Shown piece by piece: positions 19,283-30,315 of a stretch of 44,840 nt of DNA. The translations under genes and the position numbers were made by a program. Origin of the DNA: an uncultured Actinomycetes bacterium. Its GTDB lineage: Bacteria > Actinomycetota > Actinomycetes > UBA12327. Positions within the stretch are counted from its first letter, which is position 1; the number at the start of each line of letters is the position of its first letter. The stretch covers positions 1 to 44,840 of the forward strand of contig CAIXNN010000038.1 of assembly GCA_903920865.1 (NCBI GenBank), given 5' to 3'. The notes under the pieces are model-generated. The model did no database searches and had not been told where the DNA came from. It saw only the letters and a list, made by a program, of their open reading frames with translations.

Positions 19283-20023
19283 TCAGTCAACAGGGTTACG
19301 AATTGCGGCAAGGACTTTGTTCGTGTCCGTTTGACCAACAAGTTTGGCAAGGTGTTGCCACACCGGGTCGGTCTCATCGTTAAACATGGCACCGCGGTGA
19401 GCGATATCTCTGGCCCGCTGGATCACGGGGTCGCTTACAAGGGGCGGTGAATTAACCAGTTCATGCCAGTGCTTGGCGTAGGCGGTGAAGGCTTGGCTAG
19501 TGGCCACGTTGTCGGTCGGCAACACAATGGCGCCGACCAACCACGGTGATGCAAGGCTGCGCAAGCGATGCGGAACGGCAATGGGCAACATGTCGGCGAT
19601 GGCATAGGCATCGTTGTAGGCCTGCGTAATCGGTGGGTACACCGCATCGATGAACTCTGGAGCAGTGACCAAGTCAACCCGTGGCATCAGGTCAACATGA
19701 AAGTGCCAGGTGGTTCGCCTCTGGCCATCATCGGTTGGATCTTGCATCGTGGCCAGGTCACTGAGCAGATGAGGACTGGTTGATTGACTAGGAGCAAAGG
19801 CGTGAATCATCGCAGCGTCTAACCCAAGGTCAGCAATGAATAACCGAGTGTCAACGATGCGGACCTTGGCTCCCGATGAGGTGAAGCCTTCAGAAACCGT
19901 CAGGCTGCCTGCTGGCTTTCCTGACTCTGGTGAAACGAAGTCGGTGCGATCCACCTGAGTCTGGGTCAGGAAGGCGCTCAAAGTGGCGGCCCATGAATCG
20001 CAGGTGGGCTGAACGATGCTCAT
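19283..20023 (-). CDS. Hypothetical protein, tentatively FDBR/red-chlorophyll-catabolite-reductase-like
   Basis: ORF restarted at ATG 20023 so it does not overlap tRNA-Gly. WHFHVDLMPRVDLVTAPEFIDAVYPPI resembles the RCCR/FDBR core (DL..R.DLV..P....Y). Weak, by eye. Confidence 0.4.
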   Translation of the reverse strand: MSIVQPTCDSWAATLSAFLTQTQVDRTDFVSPESGKPAGSLTVSEGFTSSGAKVRIVDTRLFIADLGLDAAMIHAFAPSQSTSPHLLSDLATMQDPTDDGQRRTTWHFHVDLMPRVDLVTAPEFIDAVYPPITQAYNDAYAIADMLPIAVPHRLRSLASPWLVGAIVLPTDNVATSQAFTAYAKHWHELVNSPPLVSDPVIQRARDIAHRGAMFNDETDPVWQHLAKLVGQTDTNKVLAAIRNPVD

Positions 20024-20047
20024 AGCCTGCAACTCCTTGTCTTTGCT

Positions 20048-20121
20048 TGGAGCGGGTGACCGGGATCGAACCGGCATGGCCAGCTTGGAAGGCTGGGGCT
20101 CTACCATTGAGCTACACCCGC
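20048..20121 (-). tRNA. tRNA-Gly(UCC)
   Basis: Reverse complement gcgggtgtagctcaatggtagagccccagccttccaagctggccatgccggttcgatcccggtcacccgctcca; loop CTTCCAA gives TCC. Confidence 0.95.
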
Positions 20122-20177
20122 GTGCGAACTCTCATTCGGCGTTGGCATAGGTTACCGGTGCATCGTTTCAGTTGTTG

Positions 20178-20253
20178 CGGGGCGTGGCGTAGTTGGTAGC
20201 GCGCCTGCTTTGGGAGCAGGAGATCGGGAGTTCGAGTCTCCCCGCCCCGACCA
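20178..20253 (+). tRNA. tRNA-Pro(UGG)
   Basis: cggggcgtggcgtagttggtagcgcgcctgctttgggagcaggagatcgggagttcgagtctccccgccccgacca; loop TTTGGGA gives TGG. Confidence 0.95.
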
Positions 20254-20283
20254 ACAATCTCGTTCAAGGAGTCAGGTTTCATC

Positions 20284-21585
20284 ATGAACACAGCAGTCGA
20301 GACATTGTCGGCCACGCGCGTCAAGCTCAGCATTGAGGTTGCGGCCGATGAGATGAAGCCAAGTATTGACGCTGCTTACAAGCGCATTGCCGCTGCTATT
20401 AACGTGCCTGGTTTTCGCAAGGGCAAAGTTCCACAGGCCGTGATTGATCAGCGAGTGGGACGTGAAGCTGTCCTTGATGAGGCTCTCAACGATGTGATTT
20501 CAAACGCTTATGCCGATGCTGTTCGTGACAACGAACTGCGCGTGCTCGGGCAACCTGAAGTCGATATCGCCACGTTTGAAGATGGTCAGCCGTTGAGCTT
20601 CACCGCTGAGGTCGAAGTTCGTCCCGAGATTGAGTTGCCACAGTACAAAGGCATCGCAGTCACGGTGGCTGATGCGCAAGCCGATGACGAAGATGTTGAT
20701 GCTCAGATCGAGCGGTTGCGGGAGCGCTTTGGTTCGTTGAAGTCCGTTGAGCGCGCTGTTGAAGATGGTGACTTCATTTCCATTGATTTGTCGTCGGCTT
20801 ATGAGGGCGAGCCAATTGAAGAGGCCACTGCTGCTGGCTTGTCCTATCAAGTTGGGTCAGGGGATCTCCTGGACGGACTCGATGATGCAGTCATTGGTCT
20901 GCAGGCCGGTGGATCGAACACTATGGTCACGAAGTTGCGCGCTGGCGAGTGGATGGACAAGGACGTTGACGTCACAGTCACGGTGCAAAGCGTCCGGGAG
21001 CGAATCCTCCCCGAGCTCAGTGATGAATTTGCTCAAATGGCCAGTGAGTTTGACACCTTTGACCAGCTCAAGGTGCAAATTGCTGAGCAAACAGGTGAGT
21101 TGAAGAAAATTGAGCAAGCACTAGAGGCCAGAAACCTCATCGGGGATGCACTTCTTGAGATGGTAGAGATCCCCATTCCAGAAGGAATCGCTAAGGCAGA
21201 GGTTGACACCCACCTTGAAGGCGAAGGTCGGATGAACGATGACGTTCACCGCGCTGAAGTCGATGCTGATGTTCGTAAGTCCATCGCGCAGCAGTTCTTG
21301 TTGGACGAAATCGCCAAGGCGGAGGACGTCCAGGCATCCGAGACAGAGTTGACCGAGTATCTAGTTCGTCAGGCTTCTCGTTACGGAATGCAGCCGGACC
21401 AGTTTGTTCAAGAAGTAATCCGAGCCGGTCAGGTGGCTTCCTTCGTTGGCGAAGTGGTGCGCGGTAAGGCCATGGCTTTGGTCCTTGAAAATGCCAACAT
21501 CACCGATGCCTCTGGTAGGGCTGTGGACTTGAAGGCCCTAGATGGGGACTCAGACGATGATTCCCATGAGGGTCACAACCACTAG
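20284..21585 (+). CDS. tig: Trigger factor
   Basis: VPGFRKGKVPQAVIDQRVGREAVLDEALN; FKBP-like and C-terminal chaperone regions; upstream of clpP1P2X. Confidence 0.95.
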   Translation: MNTAVETLSATRVKLSIEVAADEMKPSIDAAYKRIAAAINVPGFRKGKVPQAVIDQRVGREAVLDEALNDVISNAYADAVRDNELRVLGQPEVDIATFEDGQPLSFTAEVEVRPEIELPQYKGIAVTVADAQADDEDVDAQIERLRERFGSLKSVERAVEDGDFISIDLSSAYEGEPIEEATAAGLSYQVGSGDLLDGLDDAVIGLQAGGSNTMVTKLRAGEWMDKDVDVTVTVQSVRERILPELSDEFAQMASEFDTFDQLKVQIAEQTGELKKIEQALEARNLIGDALLEMVEIPIPEGIAKAEVDTHLEGEGRMNDDVHRAEVDADVRKSIAQQFLLDEIAKAEDVQASETELTEYLVRQASRYGMQPDQFVQEVIRAGQVASFVGEVVRGKAMALVLENANITDASGRAVDLKALDGDSDDDSHEGHNH

Positions 21586-21590
21586 GTCTG

Positions 21591-21604
21591 CGCCGTAAGC
21601 GAAC
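21591..21604. promoter_or_regulatory. Putative ClgR operator upstream of clpP1P2
   Basis: CGCCGTAAGCGAAC; reverse complement GTTCGC-TTACG-GCG fits the reported ClgR motif GTTCGC-N5-GCG. Confidence 0.55.
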
Positions 21605-21684
21605 ACCCGCCTGAGCAATTGCCAGCCACGGGGTAAATACGACTAGGGTTCTTTGCGTAGGCAAAAAGGCAAAGGAGCTCACTA

Positions 21685-22335
21685 GTGACATCCCTCGAGA
21701 TCCCAGGGCTTGTGCAGGCACGTAACCCGCAGCCAGGTGGTACAGGTTTTGATGACGGCGTGTATCAACGACTCCTTCGCGAGCGGATTATCTTCCTCGG
21801 ATCGGTTGTCGAAGACGCCAACTCCAACGCAATTGCCGCGCAGATGCTTTTGTTGGCTGCCGAGGATCCTGAGAAGGACATCTACCTCTACATCAACTCA
21901 CCAGGTGGATCGGTTTCTGCCGGTATGGCTATTTACGACACCATGCAATACATCCAAAATGATGTAGCAACAGTGGCGATGGGATTGGCAGCATCGATGG
22001 GTCAGTTCCTCCTGTGCGCTGGTGCACCCGGTAAGCGTTATGCCTTGCCGCACGCGCGCATCATGATGCACCAACCATCAGGTGGCATTGGCGGAACGGC
22101 ATCGGACATCAAGATCCAAGCCGAGCAGATGCTGTACACCAAGAAGAAGATGGCTGAACTCATCGCGGGCCACACGGGTCAAACCGTTGACCAAATTGAA
22201 GAAGATTCTGATCGCGACCGGTGGTTTGCTGCTGAAGAGGCTATGGAATATGGCTTTGTTGATCACGTGGTTCGCAGCGCGAAAGATGTTTCAGGCCAAG
22301 GTGGCACTAATCCAGCCGGAGGGAAGACCAAGTGA
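21685..22335 (+). CDS. clpP1: ATP-dependent Clp protease proteolytic subunit 1
   Basis: [60 protein letters not shown]. Confidence 0.96.
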   Translation: MTSLEIPGLVQARNPQPGGTGFDDGVYQRLLRERIIFLGSVVEDANSNAIAAQMLLLAAEDPEKDIYLYINSPGGSVSAGMAIYDTMQYIQNDVATVAMGLAASMGQFLLCAGAPGKRYALPHARIMMHQPSGGIGGTASDIKIQAEQMLYTKKKMAELIAGHTGQTVDQIEEDSDRDRWFAAEEAMEYGFVDHVVRSAKDVSGQGGTNPAGGKTK

Positions 22336-22940
22336 GCGAGCTCTACACCCCTAACAGCCGGTACGTTCTTCCGCGTTTTATTGAGCGCACATCGCAGGGC
22401 TATCGCGAGATGGATCCCTACACCAAGCTTTTCGAAGAGCGCATCATCTTCCTCGGTGTCCAAATCGACGATGCGTCGGCCAATGACGTTATGGCTCAGT
22501 TGTTGACCCTGGAATCCATGGACGCTGATCGCGACATCTCCATCTACATCAACTCACCTGGTGGATCCTTTACCGCGTTGACAGCCATCTACGACACCAT
22601 GCGATTTGTTAAGCCAGACATCCAAACGATTTGCATGGGGCAAGCCGCCTCGGCCGCGGCAGTGTTGTTGGCTGCGGGTACTCCCGGCAAGCGCTTTGCA
22701 CTCAAGCATGCGCGCATTCTGATCCACCAGCCCTACAGCGAAGGCAGTGGCCAAGGATCCGACATTGAGATCCAAGCCAATGAAATCTTGCGAATGCGCA
22801 CCCTGTTGGAGCAGATGTTGGCCGAGAACAGCGGTCGCTCCGAAGAGCAAGTTTGCAAGGACATTGAGCGCGACAAGATCCTCACAGCCGAAGAAGCTAA
22901 GGAATATGGCCTCATCGACGAGGTAATTTTCAAGCGGTAG
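22332..22940 (+). CDS. clpP2: ATP-dependent Clp protease proteolytic subunit 2
   Basis: [63 protein letters not shown]. Confidence 0.96.
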   Translation: MSELYTPNSRYVLPRFIERTSQGYREMDPYTKLFEERIIFLGVQIDDASANDVMAQLLTLESMDADRDISIYINSPGGSFTALTAIYDTMRFVKPDIQTICMGQAASAAAVLLAAGTPGKRFALKHARILIHQPYSEGSGQGSDIEIQANEILRMRTLLEQMLAENSGRSEEQVCKDIERDKILTAEEAKEYGLIDEVIFKR

Positions 22941-22969
22941 GACCTAGTTGGGGCTGGCCAGAGCCGGCT

Positions 22970-23007
22970 AGATCAGCGCGGCACGCCCAGATCAAAGGGC
23001 TGATCTG
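22970..23007 (+). promoter_or_regulatory. Two mutually exclusive hairpins in the clpP2-clpX intergenic region
   Basis: AGATCAGC (22970-22977) pairs with GCTGATCT (22999-23006); CAGATCA (22988-22994) pairs with TGATCTG (23001-23007). Confidence 0.5.
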
Positions 23008-23068
23008 ACGTGGTTTCGGGGTAGTTTGACGTTTCAGCGCATTTCTTCCCCAGGAAAGGTCAACTCAC

Positions 23069-24349
23069 GTGGCTCGTATTGGAGAGACCGCCGATCTTCT
23101 TAAATGCTCCTTTTGTGGCAAGAGCCAAAAGCAGGTTAAGAAGCTCATTGCCGGCCCAGGTGTTTACATCTGTGACGAGTGCATCGATCTATGTAACGAG
23201 ATCATTGACGAGGAACTCAGCGAAATCGTCGAAGGTGGCCTAACCGACCTACCCAAGCCTCGCGAGATTTACGAATTCCTTGACCAGTACGTGGTTGGTC
23301 AAGACACCGCAAAGAAGGCTCTTTCGGTTGCCGTCTATAACCACTACAAGCGCATCGGCTCACCTGAGGCTGATCGTCGTGACGGCATCGAACTTATGAA
23401 GTCCAACATTTTGCTCTTGGGACCAACAGGTTCAGGTAAGACCTTGATGGCGCAGACCTTGGCGCGCATGCTCCAGGTTCCCTTTGCTATTGCCGATGCC
23501 ACCGCTTTGACTGAAGCCGGTTACGTTGGTGAAGACGTTGAAAATATTTTGCTCAAGTTGATCCAGGCCGCCGACTATGACGTCAAGAAGGCTGAAACGG
23601 GCATCATCTATATCGACGAAGTCGACAAGATCGCGCGCAAGAGCGAGAACCCCTCCATCACCCGCGATGTTTCCGGCGAAGGTGTCCAGCAGGCCTTGCT
23701 GAAAATCATTGAGGGCACCACGGCATCGGTTCCTCCTCAAGGTGGTCGCAAGCATCCTCATCAAGAATTTATCCAGATTGACACCACAAACGTTTTGTTC
23801 ATTGTTGCTGGTGCCTTCGCCGGCCTGGACACGCTCATTGAGCAGCGGGTGGGCAAGAAGAGCATTGGTTTCACCGCCGATGTTCAAACCTCTGCTGAAG
23901 CCGCGGCGGAAGCCGACATCTTGTCCCGCGTTATGCCAGAGGACTTGCTCAAGTTCGGGCTTATTCCTGAATTTGTCGGTCGCTTGCCGATTTTGACCAG
24001 CACGGTTGCCGTTGACCGTGAAGGGTTGATTCAAATCCTGACCGAGCCAAAGAACGCCTTGGTCAAGCAGTATCAAAAGCTGTTTGACCTTGATGGAGTT
24101 GAACTTGAATTTGATGAAGGCTCGCTCAACGCCATCGCAGAACAGGCTCTTGAGCGCGGTACCGGTGCCCGTGGGCTTCGAGCAATTATGGAAGAAGTCT
24201 TGCTTTCGGTGATGTATGAAGTGCCATCACGCGAAGACGTGGGACGTGTTGTGGTGACTGAAAAGGTCGTCCTCGAACACCTGCCGCCAACCATGGTTCT
24301 TCGGGACAAGCCAAAGCGGGCTAACTCCAAGGAAGAAAAGTCGGCTTAA
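23069..24349 (+). CDS. clpX: ATP-dependent Clp protease ATP-binding subunit ClpX
   Basis: [32 protein letters not shown] zinc-binding domain; [23 protein letters not shown]. Confidence 0.97.
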   Translation: MARIGETADLLKCSFCGKSQKQVKKLIAGPGVYICDECIDLCNEIIDEELSEIVEGGLTDLPKPREIYEFLDQYVVGQDTAKKALSVAVYNHYKRIGSPEADRRDGIELMKSNILLLGPTGSGKTLMAQTLARMLQVPFAIADATALTEAGYVGEDVENILLKLIQAADYDVKKAETGIIYIDEVDKIARKSENPSITRDVSGEGVQQALLKIIEGTTASVPPQGGRKHPHQEFIQIDTTNVLFIVAGAFAGLDTLIEQRVGKKSIGFTADVQTSAEAAAEADILSRVMPEDLLKFGLIPEFVGRLPILTSTVAVDREGLIQILTEPKNALVKQYQKLFDLDGVELEFDEGSLNAIAEQALERGTGARGLRAIMEEVLLSVMYEVPSREDVGRVVVTEKVVLEHLPPTMVLRDKPKRANSKEEKSA

Positions 24350-26913
24350 GCTTCTTGCGCAGCAAGAACAACCTCGGCTGAAATGCCGCCATCGGTTGAT
24401 TCGTTGTACGTCACCGCTGCAATTCGGCCAACTGCTTTCAAGTCGGCTTCAATCACCGTCAATGCCGCAATCTGTTCTGCTCTTGCATGCACGATTACCG
24501 ATTCAACATCGGCTCGCATGGAAACTTGCGCATCTGATTTCGCCCGGCGGATGATGGAAAGCAACGCTGCCATGGTCTCCATCAAACTCGGATCGCCATC
24601 GTTGGCTAGTTCCTTGACCTGATCTGCATCAGGCCAGCTGCTGCGGTGGATCGATCCTTCTTGCCACCAGGACCATGCCTCTTCGGTGACAAAGGGCAAG
24701 GTGGGAGCAAACAATCTCAAGATGACTGACAAAACAGCGGCCAATGTTGCATGTGCTGACGCCGCGGCCTCAGGCCCTTGGCCACCGTAGGCGCGGTCCT
24801 TGACTAATTCGACGTAGTCATCGCAGAAGGCCCAAAAGAAGGTCTCAGCAACTTCGAGCGCTCGGCTGTAGTCGTACTGCTCAAACGCAGCACTTGCCCG
24901 AGATGCCACGGTGGTGAGTTGGGCAAGGAGTGCGCGATCGAGTGGGTGCGTGATAGCCGATGGGTTTTCAGTGGCTCCCAAGCTGATAGCAAATTTGGAG
25001 GCGTTCAAGATTTTGATGGCAAGCCGGCGGCCAACCTTCATCTGCTGAACGTCAAATGCTGTATCGGTACCAGGCCGGCCACTTGCTGCCCAGTAGCGCA
25101 CAGCATCAGAGCCATGTTCTTCAAGCAGTCCCATCGGGGTCACGACATTGCCCTTGGACTTACTCATCTTTTTGCGGTCAGGGTCAAGAATCCAACCCGA
25201 GATCGCAGTATCGCTCCACGGGACGCCGTCTGATTCGGCATTGGCTCGCACCACGCTTGAGAACAACCAAGTGCGGATGATGTCGTGGCCCTGCGGCCGC
25301 AGGTTCATCGGATAGACACGTTCAAACAAATCGTTGTCACGCTCCCAGCCGCCCGCAATCTGCGGTGTCAGGGATGAGGTAGCCCAGGTATCCATCACAT
25401 CGGGATCGCCTATGAAGCCATTGGCCACTCCGCGCTGCTGCGGGGTAAAGCCTGCGGGGCACTCCGATTGCGGGTCGATAGGAAGGTCAGCTTCATCAGG
25501 AACCATGGGCTGGTCATAGATCGGTTCAGCGTTTGCATCAAGGCGGTACCACAGCGGGAATGGCACACCAAAGAAGCGTTGGCGAGAAATCAGCCAGTCT
25601 CCGTTGAGCCCTTCAACCCAGTTGTCATAGCGAGCCTTCATATAAGCCGGATGCCAGGTGATTTCGTTGGCGCGCTCAAGCAGTGCATCGCGCAAGATGG
25701 CATCGCGCCCACCATTGCGTAGGTACCACTGTCGCGTGGTGACAATCTCTAGTGGCTTGTCACCCTTTTCAAAGAACTTCACCGGGTGATTGATGGCACG
25801 GGGCTCGCCAATAAGTTCGCCGCTGGTGCGCAGCATCTCGACGATGGTTTCCTTAGCCGTGAAGACTGTTGAGCCGGCTAAGCGCGCATATGCGGCTCGC
25901 GCCTGCGCACCTTGGATCGCCTCTGGAACATCGGCGATGATTCGGCCGTCCCAGCCGATGATGGGTCGAGTATCGAGTTGAAGCTCGCGCCACCACGTGA
26001 CGTCGGTCAGGTCACCGAAGGTACACACCATCGCAATACCGGTGCCCTTCTCAGGGTCGGCCAGGCGGTGAGCCTTTACTTCGACTTCCACATCAAAAAT
26101 GGGCGTGCGCACAGTGGTGCCGAATAGGCCTTGGTAGCGCGCGTCATCAGGGTGGGCCACCAAAGCCACACAGGCGGCTAGGAGCTCGGGGCGCGTGGTG
26201 TCAATAACGACATCGCCTTGACCATCGCTGCGGTGGAAGGCCAACTGGTGGTAGGCCCCTGGCCGTTCGCGGTCTTCGAGTTCGGCCTGCGCTACGGCAG
26301 TGCGAAAAGTGACGTCCCACAAGGTGGGCGCTTCGATTTGGTAGGCCTCACCGCGAGCAAGGTTGCGCATAAATGCTCGCTGTGATGTGGCCCGCGAATT
26401 TGCGTCGATCGTTTGGTAACTGTGCGACCAGTCAACAGAGAGTCCAAGTCGTCGCCACACGGACTCAAAGACCTTTTCATCTTCCACAGTCAGGTGTTCG
26501 CACAGTTCGATGAAGTTTCTGCGAGAAATCGGGATTTGAACTTTGCCCGGCTCAGCTGGGGGAGTGAAATCCGGATCGTAGGGAAGGGATGGATCGCAGC
26601 GAACTGAGAAATAGTTTTGAACTCGACGCTCGGTGGGAAGTCCGTTGTCATCCCAGCCCATCGGATAAAACACTTCACGACCGCTCATCCGCTGGAATCT
26701 GGCGATGGTGTCGGTATGGGTGTACGAGAACACGTGGCCTACGTGCAGGGACCCGCTGGCAGTGGGAGGAGGAGTGTCAATTGAGTACACCTGGTCGCGA
26801 GTGGCGGTTCGATCAAAGCGGTAAACCCCCTGGCTTTCCCAAGATTGTGACCAGCGCTCTTCAAGCCCGTCGATCGTGGGCTTGTCGGGAATCTTTGATC
26901 CTGGCTCAGTCAT
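24346..26913 (-). CDS. valS: Valyl-tRNA synthetase
   Basis: [21 protein letters not shown] (HIGH region) and [11 protein letters not shown] (KMSKS); ATG at 26913. Confidence 0.95.
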   Translation of the reverse strand: MTEPGSKIPDKPTIDGLEERWSQSWESQGVYRFDRTATRDQVYSIDTPPPTASGSLHVGHVFSYTHTDTIARFQRMSGREVFYPMGWDDNGLPTERRVQNYFSVRCDPSLPYDPDFTPPAEPGKVQIPISRRNFIELCEHLTVEDEKVFESVWRRLGLSVDWSHSYQTIDANSRATSQRAFMRNLARGEAYQIEAPTLWDVTFRTAVAQAELEDRERPGAYHQLAFHRSDGQGDVVIDTTRPELLAACVALVAHPDDARYQGLFGTTVRTPIFDVEVEVKAHRLADPEKGTGIAMVCTFGDLTDVTWWRELQLDTRPIIGWDGRIIADVPEAIQGAQARAAYARLAGSTVFTAKETIVEMLRTSGELIGEPRAINHPVKFFEKGDKPLEIVTTRQWYLRNGGRDAILRDALLERANEITWHPAYMKARYDNWVEGLNGDWLISRQRFFGVPFPLWYRLDANAEPIYDQPMVPDEADLPIDPQSECPAGFTPQQRGVANGFIGDPDVMDTWATSSLTPQIAGGWERDNDLFERVYPMNLRPQGHDIIRTWLFSSVVRANAESDGVPWSDTAISGWILDPDRKKMSKSKGNVVTPMGLLEEHGSDAVRYWAASGRPGTDTAFDVQQMKVGRRLAIKILNASKFAISLGATENPSAITHPLDRALLAQLTTVASRASAAFEQYDYSRALEVAETFFWAFCDDYVELVKDRAYGGQGPEAAASAHATLAAVLSVILRLFAPTLPFVTEEAWSWWQEGSIHRSSWPDADQVKELANDGDPSLMETMAALLSIIRRAKSDAQVSMRADVESVIVHARAEQIAALTVIEADLKAVGRIAAVTYNESTDGGISAEVVLAAQEA

Positions 26914-28375
26914 GATTGGCAATCTTATTGACCGCGTACAGTTGCCCAACGTGAGCACTCTCGAAGGCGACGATGTCGGCGCAAACGCGCAGAAGACTCG
27001 CGATCAGCTCGTGGGCAGGTTCGCGCAGATCCAGGAGAGTCTGAACAACCGTTGGCCTGAAGACAAAATTGAGCCGAGTTTGGAGCGAGTAGCCCGGGCC
27101 GTCGAACTTCTGGCCGACCCACAGTCGAGCTTTCCCACAATCCATGTGGCTGGGACTAATGCCAAAACCTCAACGGTTCGCCTGATTGATCAGCTTGCTC
27201 TCACGCTTGGCTTGCGAACAGGTCGCTTCACGAGCCCACACCTAGAGAGTGTTCGTGAGCGCATTTCTATCGCCGGTGAACCCATCGCGATCGAGCGCTT
27301 AGTTGAAAACTTTGATGACATCGCGCCGTACGTTGAAATCGTTGACGCGGAAAGTATTGGCCAGGGTGGCCCTGCCATGTCCACCTTCGAAGTCTTAACA
27401 GTTCTTGCCTTGGCTAGTTTTGCCGAAGCACCCGTTGATGCTGCGGTGGTTGAAGTGGGGATGGGCGGACGTTGGGATGCCACCAATGTCATTGACGCCA
27501 GCGTTTCGGTCATCACTCCCATTGGCCTTGATCATTCCGAGTACCTAGGTGACACGTTGGAACAGATCGCTGGTGAAAAGGCCGGCATCATCAAGCCCGG
27601 CGGCATCGTGGTGGTTGCGCAGCAAGACCCCGCCGTTATGGAAGTTATCGTCCAACGTGCGCGTGAGGTTGGAGCTGAACTGATTCAAGAAGGGGTGGAT
27701 TTCCAGGTGACTGATCGCCAACTTGCAGTCGGTGGACAACTGATCGCCGTTGCTGGTCTTGGCGGGCTCTACGACGAAATATTTCTACCGCTGCACGGGG
27801 AACATCAAGCGCACAATGCTGCTGTTGCCTTGGTGGCTTTTGAAAGTTTCCTTGGTGGGGGGCACCAACGGCTCGATGTGAGCCTGGTGCGTGAAGCGTT
27901 TGCTCAGGCAACCTCACCGGGTCGCTTGGAAATCATTCGCCGATCGCCGACCATCTTGGTCGATGCCGCGCATAACCCACATGGTGCGCGAGCCACCGCT
28001 GAGGCACTTCGCGAGTCATTTGATTTCGGCTCCATCGTTGCCGTCCTTGGCGTGATGCAGGACAAGGATGTCGAAGGAATCGTTACTGCTTTTGCTGATG
28101 GGGTGGACGTCGTCGTGGCCACCGCGGCCCACGACCCACGGGCCATGCCAGCACAGCAAGTAGGGCAAGTGTGCGCACAGGTGTTGGGCGCCGATCGAGT
28201 GGTCGTGGTTCCAGACCTTATTGATGCGCTGGAAGCTGCGGTTGCACTGGCTGATGATGCAACAAATGCCGGTTCTGAATCGGCGGCCGTTGTTGTGGTT
28301 GGTTCGGTGGCATTAGCCGGTCAAGCGCGCGCATTGCTACGGCGCGCACGTGGGATCAGTGGTGATGATCTGTGA
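26912..28375 (+). CDS. folC: Folylpolyglutamate synthase / dihydrofolate synthase
   Basis: [52 protein letters not shown]. Start uncertain: ATG 26912 or GTG 26951. Confidence 0.93.
   Translation: MIGNLIDRVQLPNVSTLEGDDVGANAQKTRDQLVGRFAQIQESLNNRWPEDKIEPSLERVARAVELLADPQSSFPTIHVAGTNAKTSTVRLIDQLALTLGLRTGRFTSPHLESVRERISIAGEPIAIERLVENFDDIAPYVEIVDAESIGQGGPAMSTFEVLTVLALASFAEAPVDAAVVEVGMGGRWDATNVIDASVSVITPIGLDHSEYLGDTLEQIAGEKAGIIKPGGIVVVAQQDPAVMEVIVQRAREVGAELIQEGVDFQVTDRQLAVGGQLIAVAGLGGLYDEIFLPLHGEHQAHNAAVALVAFESFLGGGHQRLDVSLVREAFAQATSPGRLEIIRRSPTILVDAAHNPHGARATAEALRESFDFGSIVAVLGVMQDKDVEGIVTAFADGVDVVVATAAHDPRAMPAQQVGQVCAQVLGADRVVVVPDLIDALEAAVALADDATNAGSESAAVVVVGSVALAGQARALLRRARGISGDDL
26914..26950. 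promoter_or_regulatory. Putative divergent overlapping promoters for leaderless valS and folC transcripts
   Basis: Minus strand TTGGGC-N16-TAAGAT then 8 nt to valS ATG; plus strand TTGGCA-N15-TACAGT then 8 nt to GTG 26951. Confidence 0.4.
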
Positions 28376-28698
28376 GAGCGCTAGCTTCTGCTGTCCTTGC
28401 CTTTGAGTCCATAGTTTTGGCACTGGCAATTCCGGTTGCGATTACGATTTACAACGTTGATGCGGCAAAGGCCGGTTGGGTTGGTGGATTGCTCGCAATC
28501 TCATGTCTGCTCGTCGTTGGATGTTTGAGATTTTCGTGGGCAATCCCTGCAGGCTGGCTTATTCAAGGTGCGGCACTGGCGGCTGGCTTTGTGGTCCCGC
28601 CGATGTTTTTCCTTGGCGCAATGTTTGCCCTCTTGTGGTGGTGGGCTTTAAAACTCGGTCGAATGCAAGAGCACGCCCAGGTACCTGATCAGGACTGA
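28372..28698 (+). CDS. DUF4233-like membrane protein
   Basis: About 108 aa, multiple hydrophobic segments, between folC and ndk as in other actinobacteria. Confidence 0.75.
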   Translation: MRALASAVLAFESIVLALAIPVAITIYNVDAAKAGWVGGLLAISCLLVVGCLRFSWAIPAGWLIQGAALAAGFVVPPMFFLGAMFALLWWWALKLGRMQEHAQVPDQD

Positions 28699-28787
28699 AC
28701 GCAGCGGTCCACAGCGGCCGGGTAGACTGTGCTTGTTGTTGAACCGCTTTTCATCCGATGCAGATCGCACCCAGCCTGGAGATTTAG

Positions 28788-29198
28788 ATGTCTGAACGCA
28801 CCCTTGCTTTGGTTAAGCCGGACGGGGTAGCCCGCGGACTTTCCGGTCAAATTCTCGATCGCATTCAGCGCAAGGGGTACTCAATTGTGGCCCTTGACCT
28901 GCGCACGCTGGATGAAGCAACCGCCAAAGCTCACTATGGCGAACACGACGGCAAGCCCTTTTTTGACGAGCTGGTCTCCTTTATTACCTCCGGTCCCTTA
29001 GTTGCGGCCGTTCTTGAGGGACCTGAGGTGATCACCGCATGGCGCACCTTGATGGGTGTTACTGACCCCATTAAGGCCGCCCCAGGCACGATTCGTGGCG
29101 ACCTTGCCACGCAAATGAGTGAAAATCTGGTCCACGGCTCGGATTCTGTTGAGTCCGCGGCGCGTGAGATTGCACTATTTTTCCCAGGCCTGAGTTAA
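28788..29198 (+). CDS. ndk: Nucleoside diphosphate kinase
   Basis: [40 protein letters not shown]. Confidence 0.97.
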   Translation: MSERTLALVKPDGVARGLSGQILDRIQRKGYSIVALDLRTLDEATAKAHYGEHDGKPFFDELVSFITSGPLVAAVLEGPEVITAWRTLMGVTDPIKAAPGTIRGDLATQMSENLVHGSDSVESAAREIALFFPGLS

Positions 29199-29272
29199 GC
29201 GTCGGGTCCGCTGGGTATTGTGAAGGCCTTACTTGCGCTTGTGATCGCGCTTAATTTGGAGGGCCGTTTCTA

Positions 29273-30304
29273 ATGGCAAACAGGATGTCATTTATTGGTC
29301 GAGACATGGCTGTCGACCTGGGTACGGCTAACACCTTGGTTTATGTCCGCGGTCGCGGCGTGGTTCTCAACGAGCCATCTGTGGTGGCTATCAACCAGAC
29401 CACCCGAAGTGTGTTGGCCGTTGGCCTCGAAGCTAAGAACATGATCGGTCGCACGCCTGGCAACATCGTGGCCCAGCGCCCGCTCAAAGACGGTGTGATC
29501 GCCGACTTCGATTCCACTGAGCGCATGCTGCGTTACTTCATCCAAAAGGTCCACACCCGCCGCCACTTGGCTAAGCCGCGCATCGTGATCTGCGTTCCTT
29601 CGGGAATCACCGGTGTTGAGCAGCGAGCCGTTAAGGATGCTGCCTATGCAGCCGGTGCTCGCAAGGTGTACATCATTGAAGAGCCGATGGCTGCAGCCAT
29701 TGGAGCCGGACTTCCCGTTCACGAGCCGGTAGGAAACATGGTCGTTGACATCGGTGGTGGAACCACTGAAGTTGCGGTCATCTCGTTGGGTGGCATTGTC
29801 ACTGCGAAGTCAGTTCGCATCGCTGGCGATGCATTGGACACGGCAATCATTGATTACATCAAGAAGGAGTACAACCTCCTGCTCGGTGAACGAACTGCAG
29901 AGCAAATCAAAATGTTGATCGGTTCGGCATTCCCGCTTGAAGATGACCCGATGGCTGAGATTCGCGGTCGCGACCTCATGTCAGGCCTGCCAAAGACCTC
30001 ACTGGTGGCCAGCGAAGAGATTCGACGCGCTATTGAAGGTCCGGTTACCGCCATTGTCGATGCCGTCAAGACCACGTTGGACCAAACCCCGCCGGAACTT
30101 TCAGGTGACCTGATGGAACACGGCATCGTGCTCACCGGTGGTGGAGCCTTGCTCAAGGGTCTTGATGAGCGCATTCGTCATGAAACGGGTATGCCCGTGC
30201 ATGTGGCTGATAAGCCGTTGGATTGCGTGGCTATTGGTTCCGGTAAGTGTGTTGAAGAGTTTGAGTCCCTTCAGCAAGTGCTCATCTCCGAGCCGCGCCA
30301 CTAA
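29273..30304 (+). CDS. mreB: Rod shape-determining protein MreB
   Basis: [49 protein letters not shown]. Confidence 0.97.
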   Translation: MANRMSFIGRDMAVDLGTANTLVYVRGRGVVLNEPSVVAINQTTRSVLAVGLEAKNMIGRTPGNIVAQRPLKDGVIADFDSTERMLRYFIQKVHTRRHLAKPRIVICVPSGITGVEQRAVKDAAYAAGARKVYIIEEPMAAAIGAGLPVHEPVGNMVVDIGGGTTEVAVISLGGIVTAKSVRIAGDALDTAIIDYIKKEYNLLLGERTAEQIKMLIGSAFPLEDDPMAEIRGRDLMSGLPKTSLVASEEIRRAIEGPVTAIVDAVKTTLDQTPPELSGDLMEHGIVLTGGGALLKGLDERIRHETGMPVHVADKPLDCVAIGSGKCVEEFESLQQVLISEPRH

Positions 30305-30315
30305 CGAAGGGTGCT

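Noticed and set aside
23432-24076. 214-aa minus-strand ORF antisense to clpX
   Set aside because: Fully contained in clpX, with no family resemblance.
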